From Hyphomicrobiales bacterium (GTDB lineage: Bacteria; Pseudomonadota; Alphaproteobacteria; Rhizobiales; Rhizobiaceae): a DNA stretch of 64,000 bases. Numbering within the stretch: position 1 is the stretch's first letter; every line of letters begins with the position of its first letter. The notes below the pieces were generated by a model that was not told the origin of the DNA, made no database searches, and saw nothing but the letters and a program-made list of their open reading frames with translations. This document shows, in pieces, positions 28,387 through 37,133 of the stretch. The stretch covers positions 186,001 to 250,000 of the forward strand of contig UBWZ01000008.1 in the NCBI GenBank assembly GCA_900469345.1. The letters run 5' to 3'. Position numbers and translations under genes: made by a program.

Positions 28387-29070
28387 TCAGCCGCCGAAGA
28401 TCGTGCGGAAGATGTCCATGCCGCGATCCTCGAACTGGACATCACCCTGCTTGTTGCCGGGGCCGATCACCACAACCTTGGTGCCGACCGAAGCGCGGCT
28501 GTAGAGGTTCTCGACGTCCTGGTTCATCATGCGGATGCAGCCAGACGACATGTTGAGGCCGATCGACCAGGGCTGGTTCGTTCCATGGATGCGGAAGATC
28601 GTGTCGCGGCCACCCTTGTAGAGGTACATGGCGCGCGCACCGAGCGGATTGTCCGGGCCACCTTCCTGGACGAGCGGCAGATTGTGTCCCGCACGCCGTT
28701 CGCGCACGCGCATTTCGGCCGGCGGTGTCCAGCTCGGCCATTCCTGCATGCGTCCGACGTTGACCACGCCCGACCAGCCGTATCCTTCGCGACCGACGCC
28801 GATCCCGTAGCGCGTCGCGCGGTTCGGACCTTCGACGTAGTAGAGGAACTTGTTGTTGGTATCGACGATGATCGTGCCGGGCGCCTCCGTGGTGGAGAAC
28901 CGCACCACGCGCCGCTTGAATTTGTCGGGGACCACCTTGGAGCGGACGGAAGGCACCGCGTCGCTTGCCGTCGTCTGCGGCTTTGCAGGAGAGGCCTGCG
29001 CGACGTTGTCCGTCGCCGTGATTGCCGCCAGCATGCCCGCAGCGGCAAGCAGCATTTTACCGGATTTCAT
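28387..29070 (-). CDS. L,D-transpeptidase (YkuD domain), copy 1
   Basis: Periplasmic enzyme of 227 residues that forms 3-3 crosslinks in peptidoglycan or attaches proteins to it. It has a signal peptide of about 26 residues and the YkuD catalytic motif with His162 (HGTN) and the nucleophile Cys178 (SSGCIR). It is a paralogue of the next leftward gene upstream: both share the VVDTNN/IDTNN strand, GGPxNPLGARAMYL and HGTN-SSGCIR blocks. Rhizobiales rely heavily on L,D-transpeptidation for polar growth, so several paralogues are expected. Confidence 0.9.
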   Translation of the reverse strand: MKSGKMLLAAAGMLAAITATDNVAQASPAKPQTTASDAVPSVRSKVVPDKFKRRVVRFSTTEAPGTIIVDTNNKFLYYVEGPNRATRYGIGVGREGYGWSGVVNVGRMQEWPSWTPPAEMRVRERRAGHNLPLVQEGGPDNPLGARAMYLYKGGRDTIFRIHGTNQPWSIGLNMSSGCIRMMNQDVENLYSRASVGTKVVVIGPGNKQGDVQFEDRGMDIFRTIFGG

Positions 29071-29113
29071 GCAAAGCTCCTCCTCGCCTTCGGAAAAATC
29101 ATGTCGGCCAAGA

Positions 29114-29137
29114 TGTCCGGGCTTTTCGGCCCGGACA
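29114..29137. other. Strong stem-loop between the two L,D-transpeptidase genes
   Basis: TGTCCGGGC and GCCCGGACA form a 9-bp perfect stem around a six-base loop TTTTCG. It lies just upstream of copy 1. No T-run follows on the minus strand, so it may be an attenuating or mRNA-stabilising hairpin and not a full terminator. Confidence 0.45.
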
Positions 29138-29238
29138 AGTCGAAGCGTTCCAAATAAGCGGCGTCTCCACCCTTTGTGGTAAAAACGGCCGGCAATCGTG
29201 TCGATACGGCAACATGCCGACCGCGCGTGAGGCGTACT

Positions 29239-29979
29239 CTACTGCACGATCACGCGCGTGCCGACATTGACGCGGGTGTAGAGATCGGTGACGTCCTGAT
29301 TGCGCAGGCGGATGCACCCGGAGGAAACGGCGCTGCCGATCGTCCACGGAGCATTCGTGCCGTGGATGCGGTAGAGCGTCGAGCCGAGATACATGGCGCG
29401 TGCGCCGAGCGGGTTCTCCGGTCCGCCCTCCATCTTGGCGGGCAGGTAATGGCCCTTGGCGGCTTCGCGGCTGATCATTTCCGATGGCGGGTTCCACTCG
29501 GGCCACTCGGCCTTGCGGGTGATCTTGTGCTCGCCGGCCCATTCGAAGCCCGGCTTGCCGACCCCGACGCCGTAGCGGCGCGCCTGGCCGTTCTCCATGA
29601 CGAGGTAGAGAAAGCGGTTGTTGGTGTCGATCACGATCGTGCCCGGCTTTTCGCGGGTCTCGTAACGCACGATCTGCGGCAGCCATTGCGGCTCGAGCTG
29701 GCTGCGGATCGGTGCCGGCCGCATGGCGACGGGCTGCGCGGCCGAACCGCTGTCGAAGATACCGCGGCGCTGGCGGTAGACGACCCGCGGCTGCGCCGGT
29801 TGGCGTGAGGTGGCGATGGCGCGCGCCTGCGGCCCGGTCAGCTGCATCACCCACGGAGCGGCAAGATCCGGGCTGACGACGACCGGAGGTCTCTCGCGGT
29901 AGCGGTCCTGGGCCATGGCGGCGGTTTGCGAAAGGGCGGCCATGAGGCCGACGGCTAGGAACAGGCTCTTCTGGATCAT
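29239..29979 (-). CDS. L,D-transpeptidase (YkuD domain), copy 2
   Basis: Periplasmic L,D-transpeptidase of 246 residues. A signal peptide (cleavage near Ala23) is followed by a Pro/Arg-rich linker up to about residue 100 and then the YkuD domain with His206 (HGTN) and Cys222 (SSGCIR). It lies upstream of copy 1 in the same direction with a 168-base gap. The domains are alike, while the N-terminal linkers differ, suggesting an old tandem duplication with divergent anchoring or targeting. Confidence 0.9.
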   Translation of the reverse strand: MIQKSLFLAVGLMAALSQTAAMAQDRYRERPPVVVSPDLAAPWVMQLTGPQARAIATSRQPAQPRVVYRQRRGIFDSGSAAQPVAMRPAPIRSQLEPQWLPQIVRYETREKPGTIVIDTNNRFLYLVMENGQARRYGVGVGKPGFEWAGEHKITRKAEWPEWNPPSEMISREAAKGHYLPAKMEGGPENPLGARAMYLGSTLYRIHGTNAPWTIGSAVSSGCIRLRNQDVTDLYTRVNVGTRVIVQ

Positions 29980-30184
29980 CGGGTCTACTCGCTACATTGC
30001 CCAACGGGCGACATGGCCCGAATTGACGGCTATGGTGAGCGGCAGGTGAAAGCGAATGGTAAACGGGGTGCGCTTGCGCCCCGACAAATGCCATAAACCG
30101 TTTGGCAGGGTTACCCGCCGGTATGCAGGCATGGTTTATCACTGCTGAAGACGGCGCGAAGACCGATTAACGGAGAGGACGGGC

Positions 30185-30814
30185 TTGGAAAAGACGGGAG
30201 TGATCGAGGGTGAAGACGGGAAGCGAAGGTGCTTCTGGTATGGCGGCCTGGAAGATTACCGCCGCTACCATGACGAGGAATGGGGCAGGCCCGTCACCGA
30301 CGACACCAGGCTGTTTGAAAAGATCTGTCTCGAAGGCTTCCAGTCAGGCCTCTCCTGGCTCACTATCCTGAGGAAACGCGAGAATTTCCGGGCCGCTTTT
30401 GCCGGCTTCGATTGCGACAAGGTGGCGCTGTTCGACGACGACGATATTGCGCGGCTCGTTGCCGATGCCGGCATCATCCGCCATCGCGGCAAGATCGTCT
30501 CGACCATCAACAATGCCCGCCGCGCAATCGAGATGCGCGACGAGTTCGGTTCGCTGGCGACCTTTTTCTGGAGCTTCGAGCCCGCCGCAGGGGACCGCCC
30601 CCAGGTGATGGATCTCGAAACGCTGCGCGCCAACCCCACCACGGCGGTGTCCGTCCGCCTCTCCAAGGACTTGAAGAAGCGCGGCTGGACCTTTGTCGGC
30701 CCGACCACGGTCTATGCTTTCATGCAGGCCATGGGCATGGTCAACGACCACCTCGACGGCTGCTTCTGCCAGGCGGAAGTCGCCGCGCTGCGGCTCAATT
30801 TCAGGCGGCCATGA
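30185..30814 (+). CDS. tag: DNA-3-methyladenine glycosylase I
   Basis: Base-excision repair enzyme removing 3-methyladenine from alkylated DNA. The 209-residue protein has the zinc-binding residues Cys16, His29, His189 and Cys193, matching the Cys-His...His-Cys pattern of E. coli Tag, and the EEWGRPV and FEKICLEGFQSGLSW segments of the family. The start given is a TTG at 30185 with GGAGAGG about seven bases upstream; a GTG five codons later is an alternative. The gene ends inside the convergent HAD gene (14-base overlap). Confidence 0.93.
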   Translation: MEKTGVIEGEDGKRRCFWYGGLEDYRRYHDEEWGRPVTDDTRLFEKICLEGFQSGLSWLTILRKRENFRAAFAGFDCDKVALFDDDDIARLVADAGIIRHRGKIVSTINNARRAIEMRDEFGSLATFFWSFEPAAGDRPQVMDLETLRANPTTAVSVRLSKDLKKRGWTFVGPTTVYAFMQAMGMVNDHLDGCFCQAEVAALRLNFRRP

Positions 30815-31505
30815 TGGCGTCGACGATGCCGATGAGGCCGCCGAGATCCTCGATCTGGCGAAACCGCGGCGCGTCTTCCGGGGCTTCCACATGCTCCAGC
30901 ACCCAGGTCAGCGCATGTGGCACGAACACGCCCCAGGCACCGGCGGCAATGGCCGGCACGATGTCCGATTTCAGCGAATTGCCGACCATCATGGCGCGCT
31001 CCGGCCCGTCGGCGAGGCGGCTGAAGATGCGGCGATAGGTGGTGGCGGTCTTGTCGCTGACGATCTCGACCGCATCGAAATAATCGCCGAGTCCCGATTG
31101 CGCGAGCTTCCGCTCCTGGTCGAAGAGGTCGCCCTTGGTGATCAGCACCAGCAGATACTCGCCGTTCAGCGTCTGCAGCGTCTCGTGCACATGCGGCAGG
31201 GTTTCCACCGGATGCCGCAGCAGCTCGCGGCCGATGTCGAGGATCTGACCGATGGTTTTGGCCGGAACCTCGCCTTCGGTGATCTCGATCGCCGTCTCGA
31301 TCATCGACAGGGTAAAGCCCTTGATGCCGAAACCGTAGTGGGCAAGATTTCGCTTTTCCGCTTCCAGCAGACGCTCGGAAATATGGTCTCCCTCGGCGAA
31401 CGAGCCGAGCAGCGTCTTAAAATGTGCTTCCGTCAGGCGGTAATATTGCTCGTTCTGCCAGAGCGTGTCGTCGGCGTCGAAGCCGATTGCGGTAATGGGA
31501 CGCAT
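30801..31505 (-). CDS. HAD family hydrolase
   Basis: Cytoplasmic HAD-superfamily phosphatase of 234 residues. Motif I is FDADDTLW near residue 8, motif II is the LITKGD region near 120, and motif IV is MVGNSLKSD near 170. It has a helical cap domain (about 20-85). This resembles the YjjG/phosphoglycolate-type subgroup, but the substrate cannot be inferred. The start is ATG 31505; the open frame runs 18 codons further upstream without similarity. It overlaps the 3' end of tag by 14 bases. Confidence 0.85.
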   Translation of the reverse strand: MRPITAIGFDADDTLWQNEQYYRLTEAHFKTLLGSFAEGDHISERLLEAEKRNLAHYGFGIKGFTLSMIETAIEITEGEVPAKTIGQILDIGRELLRHPVETLPHVHETLQTLNGEYLLVLITKGDLFDQERKLAQSGLGDYFDAVEIVSDKTATTYRRIFSRLADGPERAMMVGNSLKSDIVPAIAAGAWGVFVPHALTWVLEHVEAPEDAPRFRQIEDLGGLIGIVDAIMAA

Positions 31506-31580
31506 CGATTTGGGCCTCCAGCCGCAGAGTGAGCGCAGAAGGTGGCGGCGGTCAAGCACCGCCTGACCGCCGCCGGTTCG

Positions 31581-31958
31581 TCACTTTCCGTGCGATTTCA
31601 GCCAGGCCTGCATGTCGGCGATCTCGGCTTCCTGCGCCTTGATGATGGCCTCCGCCAGTTTGCGCAGCCCGGGATCCTTGCCATGCGCGAGTTCGACCTT
31701 GGCCATGTCGATCGCGCCCTGGTGATGCGGGATCATGCTGCGCACAAAGTCCGTGTCCGGATCGCCGGAATACCGGATCGTCATGGTCTTGTGCATTTTG
31801 GCATTGGCCTCCTCGAAGGCCTTCGTGGACGGGCTAGCGCCGCCCTTCATGCTGGAGTGATCCATCCCCTTCATCTCCTGGGCGCCCAGCGGCGCGGCGG
31901 ATGCAAGCGAAAGGGCAAGCGACAGGGCGCCGAGCGCCGCGGTGATTTTGGCAGACAT
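31581..31958 (-). CDS. DUF305 periplasmic protein
   Basis: Secreted protein of 125 residues with a signal peptide (cleavage near Ala26) and a ferritin-like DUF305 helical domain with the marker segment MIPHHQGAIDMAK near residue 84. His/Met-rich stretches (MKGMDHSSMKGG) suggest metal, probably copper, contact. DUF305 genes often sit with copper-resistance genes. Here the neighbour 49 bases upstream encodes another Cys/His/Met-rich exported protein. Start ATG 31958 has AAGGA about seven bases upstream. Confidence 0.85.
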   Translation of the reverse strand: MSAKITAALGALSLALSLASAAPLGAQEMKGMDHSSMKGGASPSTKAFEEANAKMHKTMTIRYSGDPDTDFVRSMIPHHQGAIDMAKVELAHGKDPGLRKLAEAIIKAQEAEIADMQAWLKSHGK

Positions 31959-32007
31959 GGTGGTTCCTTTCCGGATCTGATCTGTTCGAGACGTTCGATG
32001 ATCGCGA

Positions 32008-32373
32008 TCAGGCGCGGGGAGGCGGCGTCGGCGGCGCGCGCCGGGGTGAGGCGAGCGCCTGCATGGTCGACGGAGCGGGGGCTTCGCGAAAGAACGGGCC
32101 ATCGTTGCGCAGCCCGAACGAGGGCAGCGTCGTCAGGCAGCCGGCGCAGAACGGCGCGCTGCAGATCTTGCCCCCGTGCGGGCAGGGCTGCTGGGTCTGG
32201 TGCTTGGAAACATCGGCGGAGGCCGCTGCCATGTGCCGTGCATGCTGGCCTTGCGCCGCCGGCCCGGACATCGTGTGCTGCATCGGTTGCACCATCGCCG
32301 GCATGCCGATGGCGGGCATGGCTCCGTAGAGAAGCCAGGCGAGGAACATGGCGATGGGCGCAAGACGCTTCAT
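32008..32373 (-). CDS. Cys/His/Met-rich exported protein of unknown function
   Basis: I do not recognise this 121-residue protein. It has an N-terminal hydrophobic stretch (about 5-25) that could be a signal peptide, then a Met/His/Gln-rich segment (about 27-60) and a cluster of four cysteines with a His in CPHGGKICSAPFCAGC. The C-terminus is Pro/Ala-rich. The composition suggests metal binding. It lies 49 bases upstream of the DUF305 gene in the same direction, so a two-gene metal-related unit is likely. I use ATG 32373 because the hydrophobic leader starts there. Confidence 0.6.
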   Translation of the reverse strand: MKRLAPIAMFLAWLLYGAMPAIGMPAMVQPMQHTMSGPAAQGQHARHMAAASADVSKHQTQQPCPHGGKICSAPFCAGCLTTLPSFGLRNDGPFFREAPAPSTMQALASPRRAPPTPPPRA

Positions 32374-32418
32374 GCCGGTAGACTGGGCCCTGCCGCCGGC
32401 AAAATCAACCGCCAAGGC

Positions 32419-33171
32419 TCAAACCGCGATCACCTCGTGTATCGCCTGGGTGTTGCGGTTGAGTTCCCCGAACGGCGCTACGGTCCACAACCACTGCCGC
32501 CGGGCGGCGGGTGGCGTGGCCCCGAACAGAAGATCACCGTCATCGATCACGTTGCCGCTGCGATCGGCGACGGCGTAACGCACGTCGGTCAGCAACACGG
32601 TCTTGCAGGGCTGCTGTCTCAGACCGTCCAGATGCGCCTGCGCCAGCGTTTTCAAAATGGGCCCGGGTGCCGAATGTCGCTCGCGCTCCAGCTGCCGCTG
32701 GCAGCCGACGCCGATCTGCGACAGGATGTTGGCCGACACGACCAGGTCGAGGTAAGGCACCTGCCGCAGGAAGGCAAGCGGCTCGGGAATGCGTCCCGCC
32801 CGGGCCTCCTCGAAGCCTGACAGATCGCGCGAGATCAGCCGCACATTGCGCAGGCGCCTGGCGGCAAGCCATGCCCGCACTGTTGCCAGATGCACGAGGT
32901 CGACCAGCACCACCGTATCGAAGGCGCGCGCCAGCTCTACGATCGGCACGTCGCGCAGCAGGCCGGAGCCGAGCACCACGCAGGTGCGTCGCTCCCTCAT
33001 GCCGGAGGTCGCCTCCCGGATGAAAGCCTTGCAGTTCTCCTCATGGCTCGCCCAGGCGGAAGCGCAGCGGTTTGCCCGCGACCACAGGCTGACCGAGGAG
33101 CGGACGTAGGGCCGGAATTCCTCGCGGGTGACCGGCACGGTCGCGGCATATTGCAGGGCTTCGAGGATCAT
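32419..33171 (-). CDS. Hypothetical protein with methyltransferase-like Rossmann fold
   Basis: A 250-residue cytoplasmic protein. Residues 65-95 (VVLGSGLLRDVPIVELA, then VVLVDLVHLATVRAW) look like the glycine loop and acidic second strand of a SAM-binding Rossmann fold, and VVSANILSQIG near 145 fits motif IV. No family-specific catalytic motif is evident, so the activity and substrate are unknown. It lies 45 bases upstream of the Cys/His/Met-rich gene, on the same strand, and could be cotranscribed. The antitoxin-like gene ends 34 bases upstream of it. Confidence 0.65.
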   Translation of the reverse strand: MILEALQYAATVPVTREEFRPYVRSSVSLWSRANRCASAWASHEENCKAFIREATSGMRERRTCVVLGSGLLRDVPIVELARAFDTVVLVDLVHLATVRAWLAARRLRNVRLISRDLSGFEEARAGRIPEPLAFLRQVPYLDLVVSANILSQIGVGCQRQLERERHSAPGPILKTLAQAHLDGLRQQPCKTVLLTDVRYAVADRSGNVIDDGDLLFGATPPAARRQWLWTVAPFGELNRNTQAIHEVIAV

Positions 33172-33205
33172 GGGCTAGCGGTAGATCCGACTTTGACGTC
33201 GCCCG

Positions 33206-33439
33206 TCAATCTTTGAAACCCAATTCGGTTTCAAGCTGATCCATGGTGTATGTCTTTGAGTTGCCGTTACGAATTCGCTCCATTGCCGCCTCTGCCGCTG
33301 CGATGTCATGCAAATCTTCAAGATGCCTATGCAGCACCTGTGCGATGTAGGAATCGGCATCGAAGCCATGCAGATCTGCATAACGATTGAGCAGCAGATA
33401 CATTGGCTCAGGTATTTCGATGGAAATTCGCTTGTTCAT
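33206..33439 (-). CDS. Orphan ribbon-helix-helix / RelB-like antitoxin
   Basis: Small protein of 77 residues. The N-terminus [21 protein letters not shown] looks like the strand and first helix of a ribbon-helix-helix DNA-binding domain. The C-terminal [15 protein letters not shown] resembles the toxin-wrapping tail of RelB/DinJ-type antitoxins. No RelE/ParE-like toxin follows in the expected place: the next gene downstream is the Rossmann protein. It may be an orphan antitoxin or a stand-alone regulator. Start ATG 33439 has GAAGGGG about seven bases upstream. Confidence 0.65.
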   Translation of the reverse strand: MNKRISIEIPEPMYLLLNRYADLHGFDADSYIAQVLHRHLEDLHDIAAAEAAMERIRNGNSKTYTMDQLETELGFKD

Positions 33440-33584
33440 GGCGGAAGCCCCTTCGCTCGCGGTCTTTATACCACTGCCCCCGCCTCTTCGCCAGCCGCCG
33501 CCCTTGCCGCTCAAGCCTCGATCCTCTAAGAAACCGCTCACAATTCCGGCCTTTTGCAAGGGCCGCTCGCAATGGATATCGATC

Positions 33585-35117
33585 ATGAACGACAAGCAGA
33601 AAAAGCCCCAGAAACTCAAGGCCCGCCTGCCGCGCGGCTTTGGCGATCGCACGGCCGCCGATATCCATGCCACCAACGAAATGGTCGGCAAAATCCGCGA
33701 AGTCTACGAGCGCTACGGTTTCGACCCGATCGAGACGCCGCAGTTCGAATACACCGATGCGCTCGGAAAATTCCTGCCCGATAGCGACCGTCCCAACGAG
33801 GGCGTGTTTTCGCTGCAGGACGATGACGAGCAGTGGATGAGCCTGCGCTACGACCTGACGGCGCCGCTCGCCCGCCATGTCGCGGAAAACTTCAACGAGA
33901 TCCAGCTGCCCTACCGCACCTATCGGCAGGGCTATGTCTTCCGCAACGAAAAGCCCGGCCCGGGACGCTTCCGCCAGTTCATGCAGTTCGATGCCGACAC
34001 CGTGGGCGCGCCCGGCGTCCAGGCCGATGCGGAAATGTGCATGATGATGGCCGACACCATGGAAGCGCTCGGCATCGCGCGCGGCGACTACGTGATCCGC
34101 GTCAACAACCGCAAGGTTCTCGATGGCGTGATGGAAGCGATCGGTCTGGGCGGCGAGGAAAATGCCGGACGCCGGCTGAACGTGCTGCGGGCGATCGACA
34201 AGCTCGACAAGTTCGGTCCGGAGGGCGTGAAGCTGCTTCTTGGCGCTGGCCGCAAGGACGATTCCGGCGACTTCACCAAGGGTGCAGGGCTGGATGAACA
34301 ACAGCAGACTGAAATCCTGAAGTTCATCGAAGCTTCACAGAACGGTGGGTCGCCAAGCTTCTTCAAGGATCTGGAATCAACGCTGTTGGCGAAGAGCGTG
34401 AATGGGTTACAAGGTCTCGAAGAACTCGCAACCATGAGTAATCTCTTCTATGCGGCCGGATATTCCGGTAATCGCATCAAGATCGACCCCTCCGTTGTCC
34501 GCGGCCTCGAATACTACACCGGCCCTGTCTACGAAGCCGAGCTCACCTTCGACGTTACCAACGAAAAGGGCGAAAAGGTCGTGTTCGGTTCGGTCGGCGG
34601 CGGCGGACGCTACGATGGCCTCGTTTCGCGCTTCATGGGCCAGCCGGTGCCGGCCACTGGCTTTTCCATCGGCGTCTCGCGGCTGATGACGGCGCTGAAG
34701 AACCTCGGCAAGCTCGGGCAGGACGAAATCCTTGCGCCTGTCCTCGTCACCGTCATGGATGGCGATGTCGAGGCGATGGGCCGCTACCAGCGCTTCACCC
34801 AGGATCTGCGCCAGGCCGGCATCCGCGCCGAAATGTATCAGGGCAACTGGAAGAAGTTCGGCAACCAGCTGAAATATGCCGATCGCCGCGGCTGCCCGAT
34901 TGCCATCATTCAGGGCGGCGACGAGCGGGCCAATAACCAGGTGCAGCTGAAGGACCTGATCGAGGGCAAGCGTCTGTCGGGCGAGATCGACGACAATGCA
35001 GAATGGCGCGAGGCCCGCGTCGCGCAGGAGGTCGTCTCCGAAGCCGATCTCGTCGCCAAGGTGAAGGAGATCCTCGCCGCCCAGGCCGAAGACCGCAGGC
35101 GGGCGAAGGCAGTCTGA
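33585..35117 (+). CDS. hisS: Histidyl-tRNA synthetase
   Basis: Charges tRNA-His. The 510-residue class II synthetase has motif 1 and 2 regions ([17 protein letters not shown] segment near 55, [23 protein letters not shown] near 110-130), the histidine loop [11 protein letters not shown] near 310, motif 3 near GFSIGVSRL and a C-terminal anticodon-binding domain. The start ATG 33585 lacks a good ribosome site; the frame is open upstream but without family similarity. Codons in about 34276-34455 (residues 230-290) differ from the rest (TTA, CAA, TCA, TTG; about 51% GC). A mosaic repeat separates it from hisZ. Confidence 0.93.
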   Translation: MNDKQKKPQKLKARLPRGFGDRTAADIHATNEMVGKIREVYERYGFDPIETPQFEYTDALGKFLPDSDRPNEGVFSLQDDDEQWMSLRYDLTAPLARHVAENFNEIQLPYRTYRQGYVFRNEKPGPGRFRQFMQFDADTVGAPGVQADAEMCMMMADTMEALGIARGDYVIRVNNRKVLDGVMEAIGLGGEENAGRRLNVLRAIDKLDKFGPEGVKLLLGAGRKDDSGDFTKGAGLDEQQQTEILKFIEASQNGGSPSFFKDLESTLLAKSVNGLQGLEELATMSNLFYAAGYSGNRIKIDPSVVRGLEYYTGPVYEAELTFDVTNEKGEKVVFGSVGGGGRYDGLVSRFMGQPVPATGFSIGVSRLMTALKNLGKLGQDEILAPVLVTVMDGDVEAMGRYQRFTQDLRQAGIRAEMYQGNWKKFGNQLKYADRRGCPIAIIQGGDERANNQVQLKDLIEGKRLSGEIDDNAEWREARVAQEVVSEADLVAKVKEILAAQAEDRRRAKAV

Positions 35118-35147
35118 TGTCCACCTTCGGCACTTTCTCAAGCCCGC

Positions 35148-35276
35148 ACCCCCCTCTGCCCTGCCGGGCATCTCCCCCTCAAGGGTGGAGATCGGCTGGG
35201 GGCGGGCAACGCGAACTCCCTTTGATCTCCCCCCTTGAGGGGGAGATGTCACGTAGGTTCGCAGAACGAGGGGGGT
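35148..35276. repeat. Mosaic palindromic intergenic repeat (RIME-like)
   Basis: The 129-base element is bounded by a perfect 9-bp inverted repeat ACCCCCCTC (35148-35156) and GAGGGGGGT (35268-35276). Inside are two 23-base near-palindromes in opposite orientation: ATCTCCCCCTCAAGG... (35170-35192) and ATCTCCCCCCTTGAG... (35225-35247). The form and the CTGCCGGGCATCTCCCCC wording match the repeated mosaic elements known from rhizobial genomes. It fills almost the whole hisS-hisZ gap and would fold strongly in the mRNA. Confidence 0.8.
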
Positions 35277-35298
35277 ATTTCGAAAGCTATGGTGTCCC

Positions 35299-36414
35299 AT
35301 GCCGCTGATCAACATGCCGGAATTTGCCGGCCCGCTGCTGGATGACTTTGCCGCCCGCGGTGCGCAGCGCATCGATACGCCGGTCATCCAGCCGGCAGCG
35401 CCCTTTCTCGATATGGCCGGCGAGGATCTGCGCCGCCGCATTTTTCTGACCGAAAGCGAGACCGGCGAAAGCCTCTGTCTGCGCCCGGAATTCACCATTC
35501 CCGTCTGCCTGCGCCACATCGAGACCGTGACCGGCACGCCGCGCCGCTATTGCTATCTCGGCGAAGTGTTCCGCCAGCGTCGCGATGGCGACAACGAGTT
35601 CTACCAGGCCGGCATCGAGGATCTCGGCGAAACCGATATTGCCGCCGCCGATGCCCGCGCCGTGACGGATGCGCTGCAGATTTTGGCAAACCTGCTGCCC
35701 GGCCGGCGCCTGTCCGTACGCCTCGGCGACCAGGGCGTCTTCGAAGCGGTTGTCCGCGCGCTTGGTCTGCCGGGCGGCTGGCAGAAGCGGCTGATCCAGT
35801 CCTTCGGCAACACGGCGCACCTGAAACATCTGCTGCAGCGGCTGGCGAGCCCGCAGACGGTCGCCGGTCTCTCGGCGGAAACCGCAGCGCTGGTGCGAAA
35901 GGACGAAGCGGCGCTGATCGACCATATCGACCGCACCATGCAGGACACCGGCTACTCCACCAATGCCAGCCGCTCGCCGCGCGAGATCGCCGCCCGGCTG
36001 AAGGAAAAGCTGGCGCTGGCGGAAACCCGGCTCGATGGCACGGCCCTTTTGCTGCTCAGCGAGTTTCTGTCGCTGGAACTGCCGCTGGCGGAAGCGCCCG
36101 CAGCACTGGCCGGCTTCGGCGATGCGGCGGGCCTGTCGCTCACCCTAGCGCTCAAGGGCTTCGAACAGCGGGTCAATGCGCTGGCCGATCTCGGCATGGA
36201 TCTCTCCGGCATCACCTACCGCGCCGCGTTTGGCCGTCCGCTCGACTATTACACCGGGCTGGTTTTCGAGGTGACCCGGGCGGGCGATGATGCGGTGCTC
36301 GCGGGGGGAGGCCGCTTCGATCGGCTGCTGACGCTGCTCGGTGCGCGTGAAGATATTCCGGCGGTCGGCTTTTCGCTGTGGCTCGACCGGATCGAACAGG
36401 CGAGGGCACGCTGA
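35299..36414 (+). CDS. hisZ: ATP phosphoribosyltransferase regulatory subunit HisZ
   Basis: HisZ is a catalytically dead HisRS paralogue that partners short-form HisG to catalyse and feedback-regulate the first step of histidine synthesis. The 371-residue protein keeps the class II fold, with [15 protein letters not shown] near 70, [12 protein letters not shown] near 95 and the histidine-site segment [14 protein letters not shown] near 315, but lacks the anticodon-binding domain. It overlaps hisG by one base (TGATG). The ribosome site before ATG 35299 is weak. Confidence 0.93.
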   Translation: MPLINMPEFAGPLLDDFAARGAQRIDTPVIQPAAPFLDMAGEDLRRRIFLTESETGESLCLRPEFTIPVCLRHIETVTGTPRRYCYLGEVFRQRRDGDNEFYQAGIEDLGETDIAAADARAVTDALQILANLLPGRRLSVRLGDQGVFEAVVRALGLPGGWQKRLIQSFGNTAHLKHLLQRLASPQTVAGLSAETAALVRKDEAALIDHIDRTMQDTGYSTNASRSPREIAARLKEKLALAETRLDGTALLLLSEFLSLELPLAEAPAALAGFGDAAGLSLTLALKGFEQRVNALADLGMDLSGITYRAAFGRPLDYYTGLVFEVTRAGDDAVLAGGGRFDRLLTLLGAREDIPAVGFSLWLDRIEQARAR

Positions 36415-37109
36415 TGACCGTAACGATCGCCCTGCCGTCCAAGGGCCGCATGAAGGACGAAGCCGCCGCCATCTTCGAGCGCGCCGGCCTGCCCATCGTC
36501 GCCGTCGGCAGTGACCGCTCCTACCGCGGCCGCGTCGAGGGTGCCGACGATATCGAGATCGCCTTCCTGTCCGCCTCGGAGATTGCCCGCGAACTCGGCG
36601 CCGGCAGCGTCGATTTCGGCGTCACGGGCGAGGACCTGATCCGCGAAGGTTTGGCCGATGCCGATGCCAAGGTCGAGATCGTCGCCCCCTTGGGCTTCGG
36701 CCGCGCCGATGTCGTGGTCGCCGTGCCGGAAATCTGGCTCGACGTCGACAGCATGGCCGATCTCGGCGACGTCGCCTCCGATTTCCGCTCCCGCCATGGC
36801 CGCCGTCTGCAGATCGCCACCAAATACTGGCGGCTGACGCAGCAGCATTTCTCGTCGCAGCACGGCATCCAGCTCTATCGCATTGTCGAGAGCCTGGGTG
36901 CGACCGAAGGCGCGCCAGCCGCCGGCCAGGCCGATATCATCGTCGATATCACCTCGACCGGATCGACCCTCAAGGCCAACCACCTGAAGATCCTGTCGGA
37001 CGGCGTGATCCTCAAATCGCAGGCCTGCCTGGTACGTGCCCGCAAGCCGTCTCATCATGAGAACCCGCGGGTGGCGGCCATCGTCAAGGCTGTTCGCGCA
37101 GCACTCTGA
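36414..37109 (+). CDS. hisG: ATP phosphoribosyltransferase catalytic subunit HisG (short form)
   Basis: First enzyme of histidine synthesis, joining ATP and PRPP. At 231 residues it is the short form without a regulatory domain, which needs HisZ, encoded directly upstream. Visible signatures are ALPSKGRM at the N-terminus, FGVTGEDLI near 65 and the PRPP loop [15 protein letters not shown] near 180. ATG 36414 overlaps the hisZ stop. A terminator follows at 37134-37168. Confidence 0.96.
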   Translation: MTVTIALPSKGRMKDEAAAIFERAGLPIVAVGSDRSYRGRVEGADDIEIAFLSASEIARELGAGSVDFGVTGEDLIREGLADADAKVEIVAPLGFGRADVVVAVPEIWLDVDSMADLGDVASDFRSRHGRRLQIATKYWRLTQQHFSSQHGIQLYRIVESLGATEGAPAAGQADIIVDITSTGSTLKANHLKILSDGVILKSQACLVRARKPSHHENPRVAAIVKAVRAAL

Positions 37110-37133
37110 CCGGCTTTTAGAACCCGGGACAAC

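Noticed and set aside
29114..29137. Terminator of L,D-transpeptidase copy 2
   Set aside because: The stem is strong, but no T-run follows on the minus strand, so I list it only as a hairpin.
33554..33784. Small upstream open frame overlapping the hisS start
   Set aside because: It has a passable AAGGG site, but its translation is an out-of-frame reading of HisRS and has no support.
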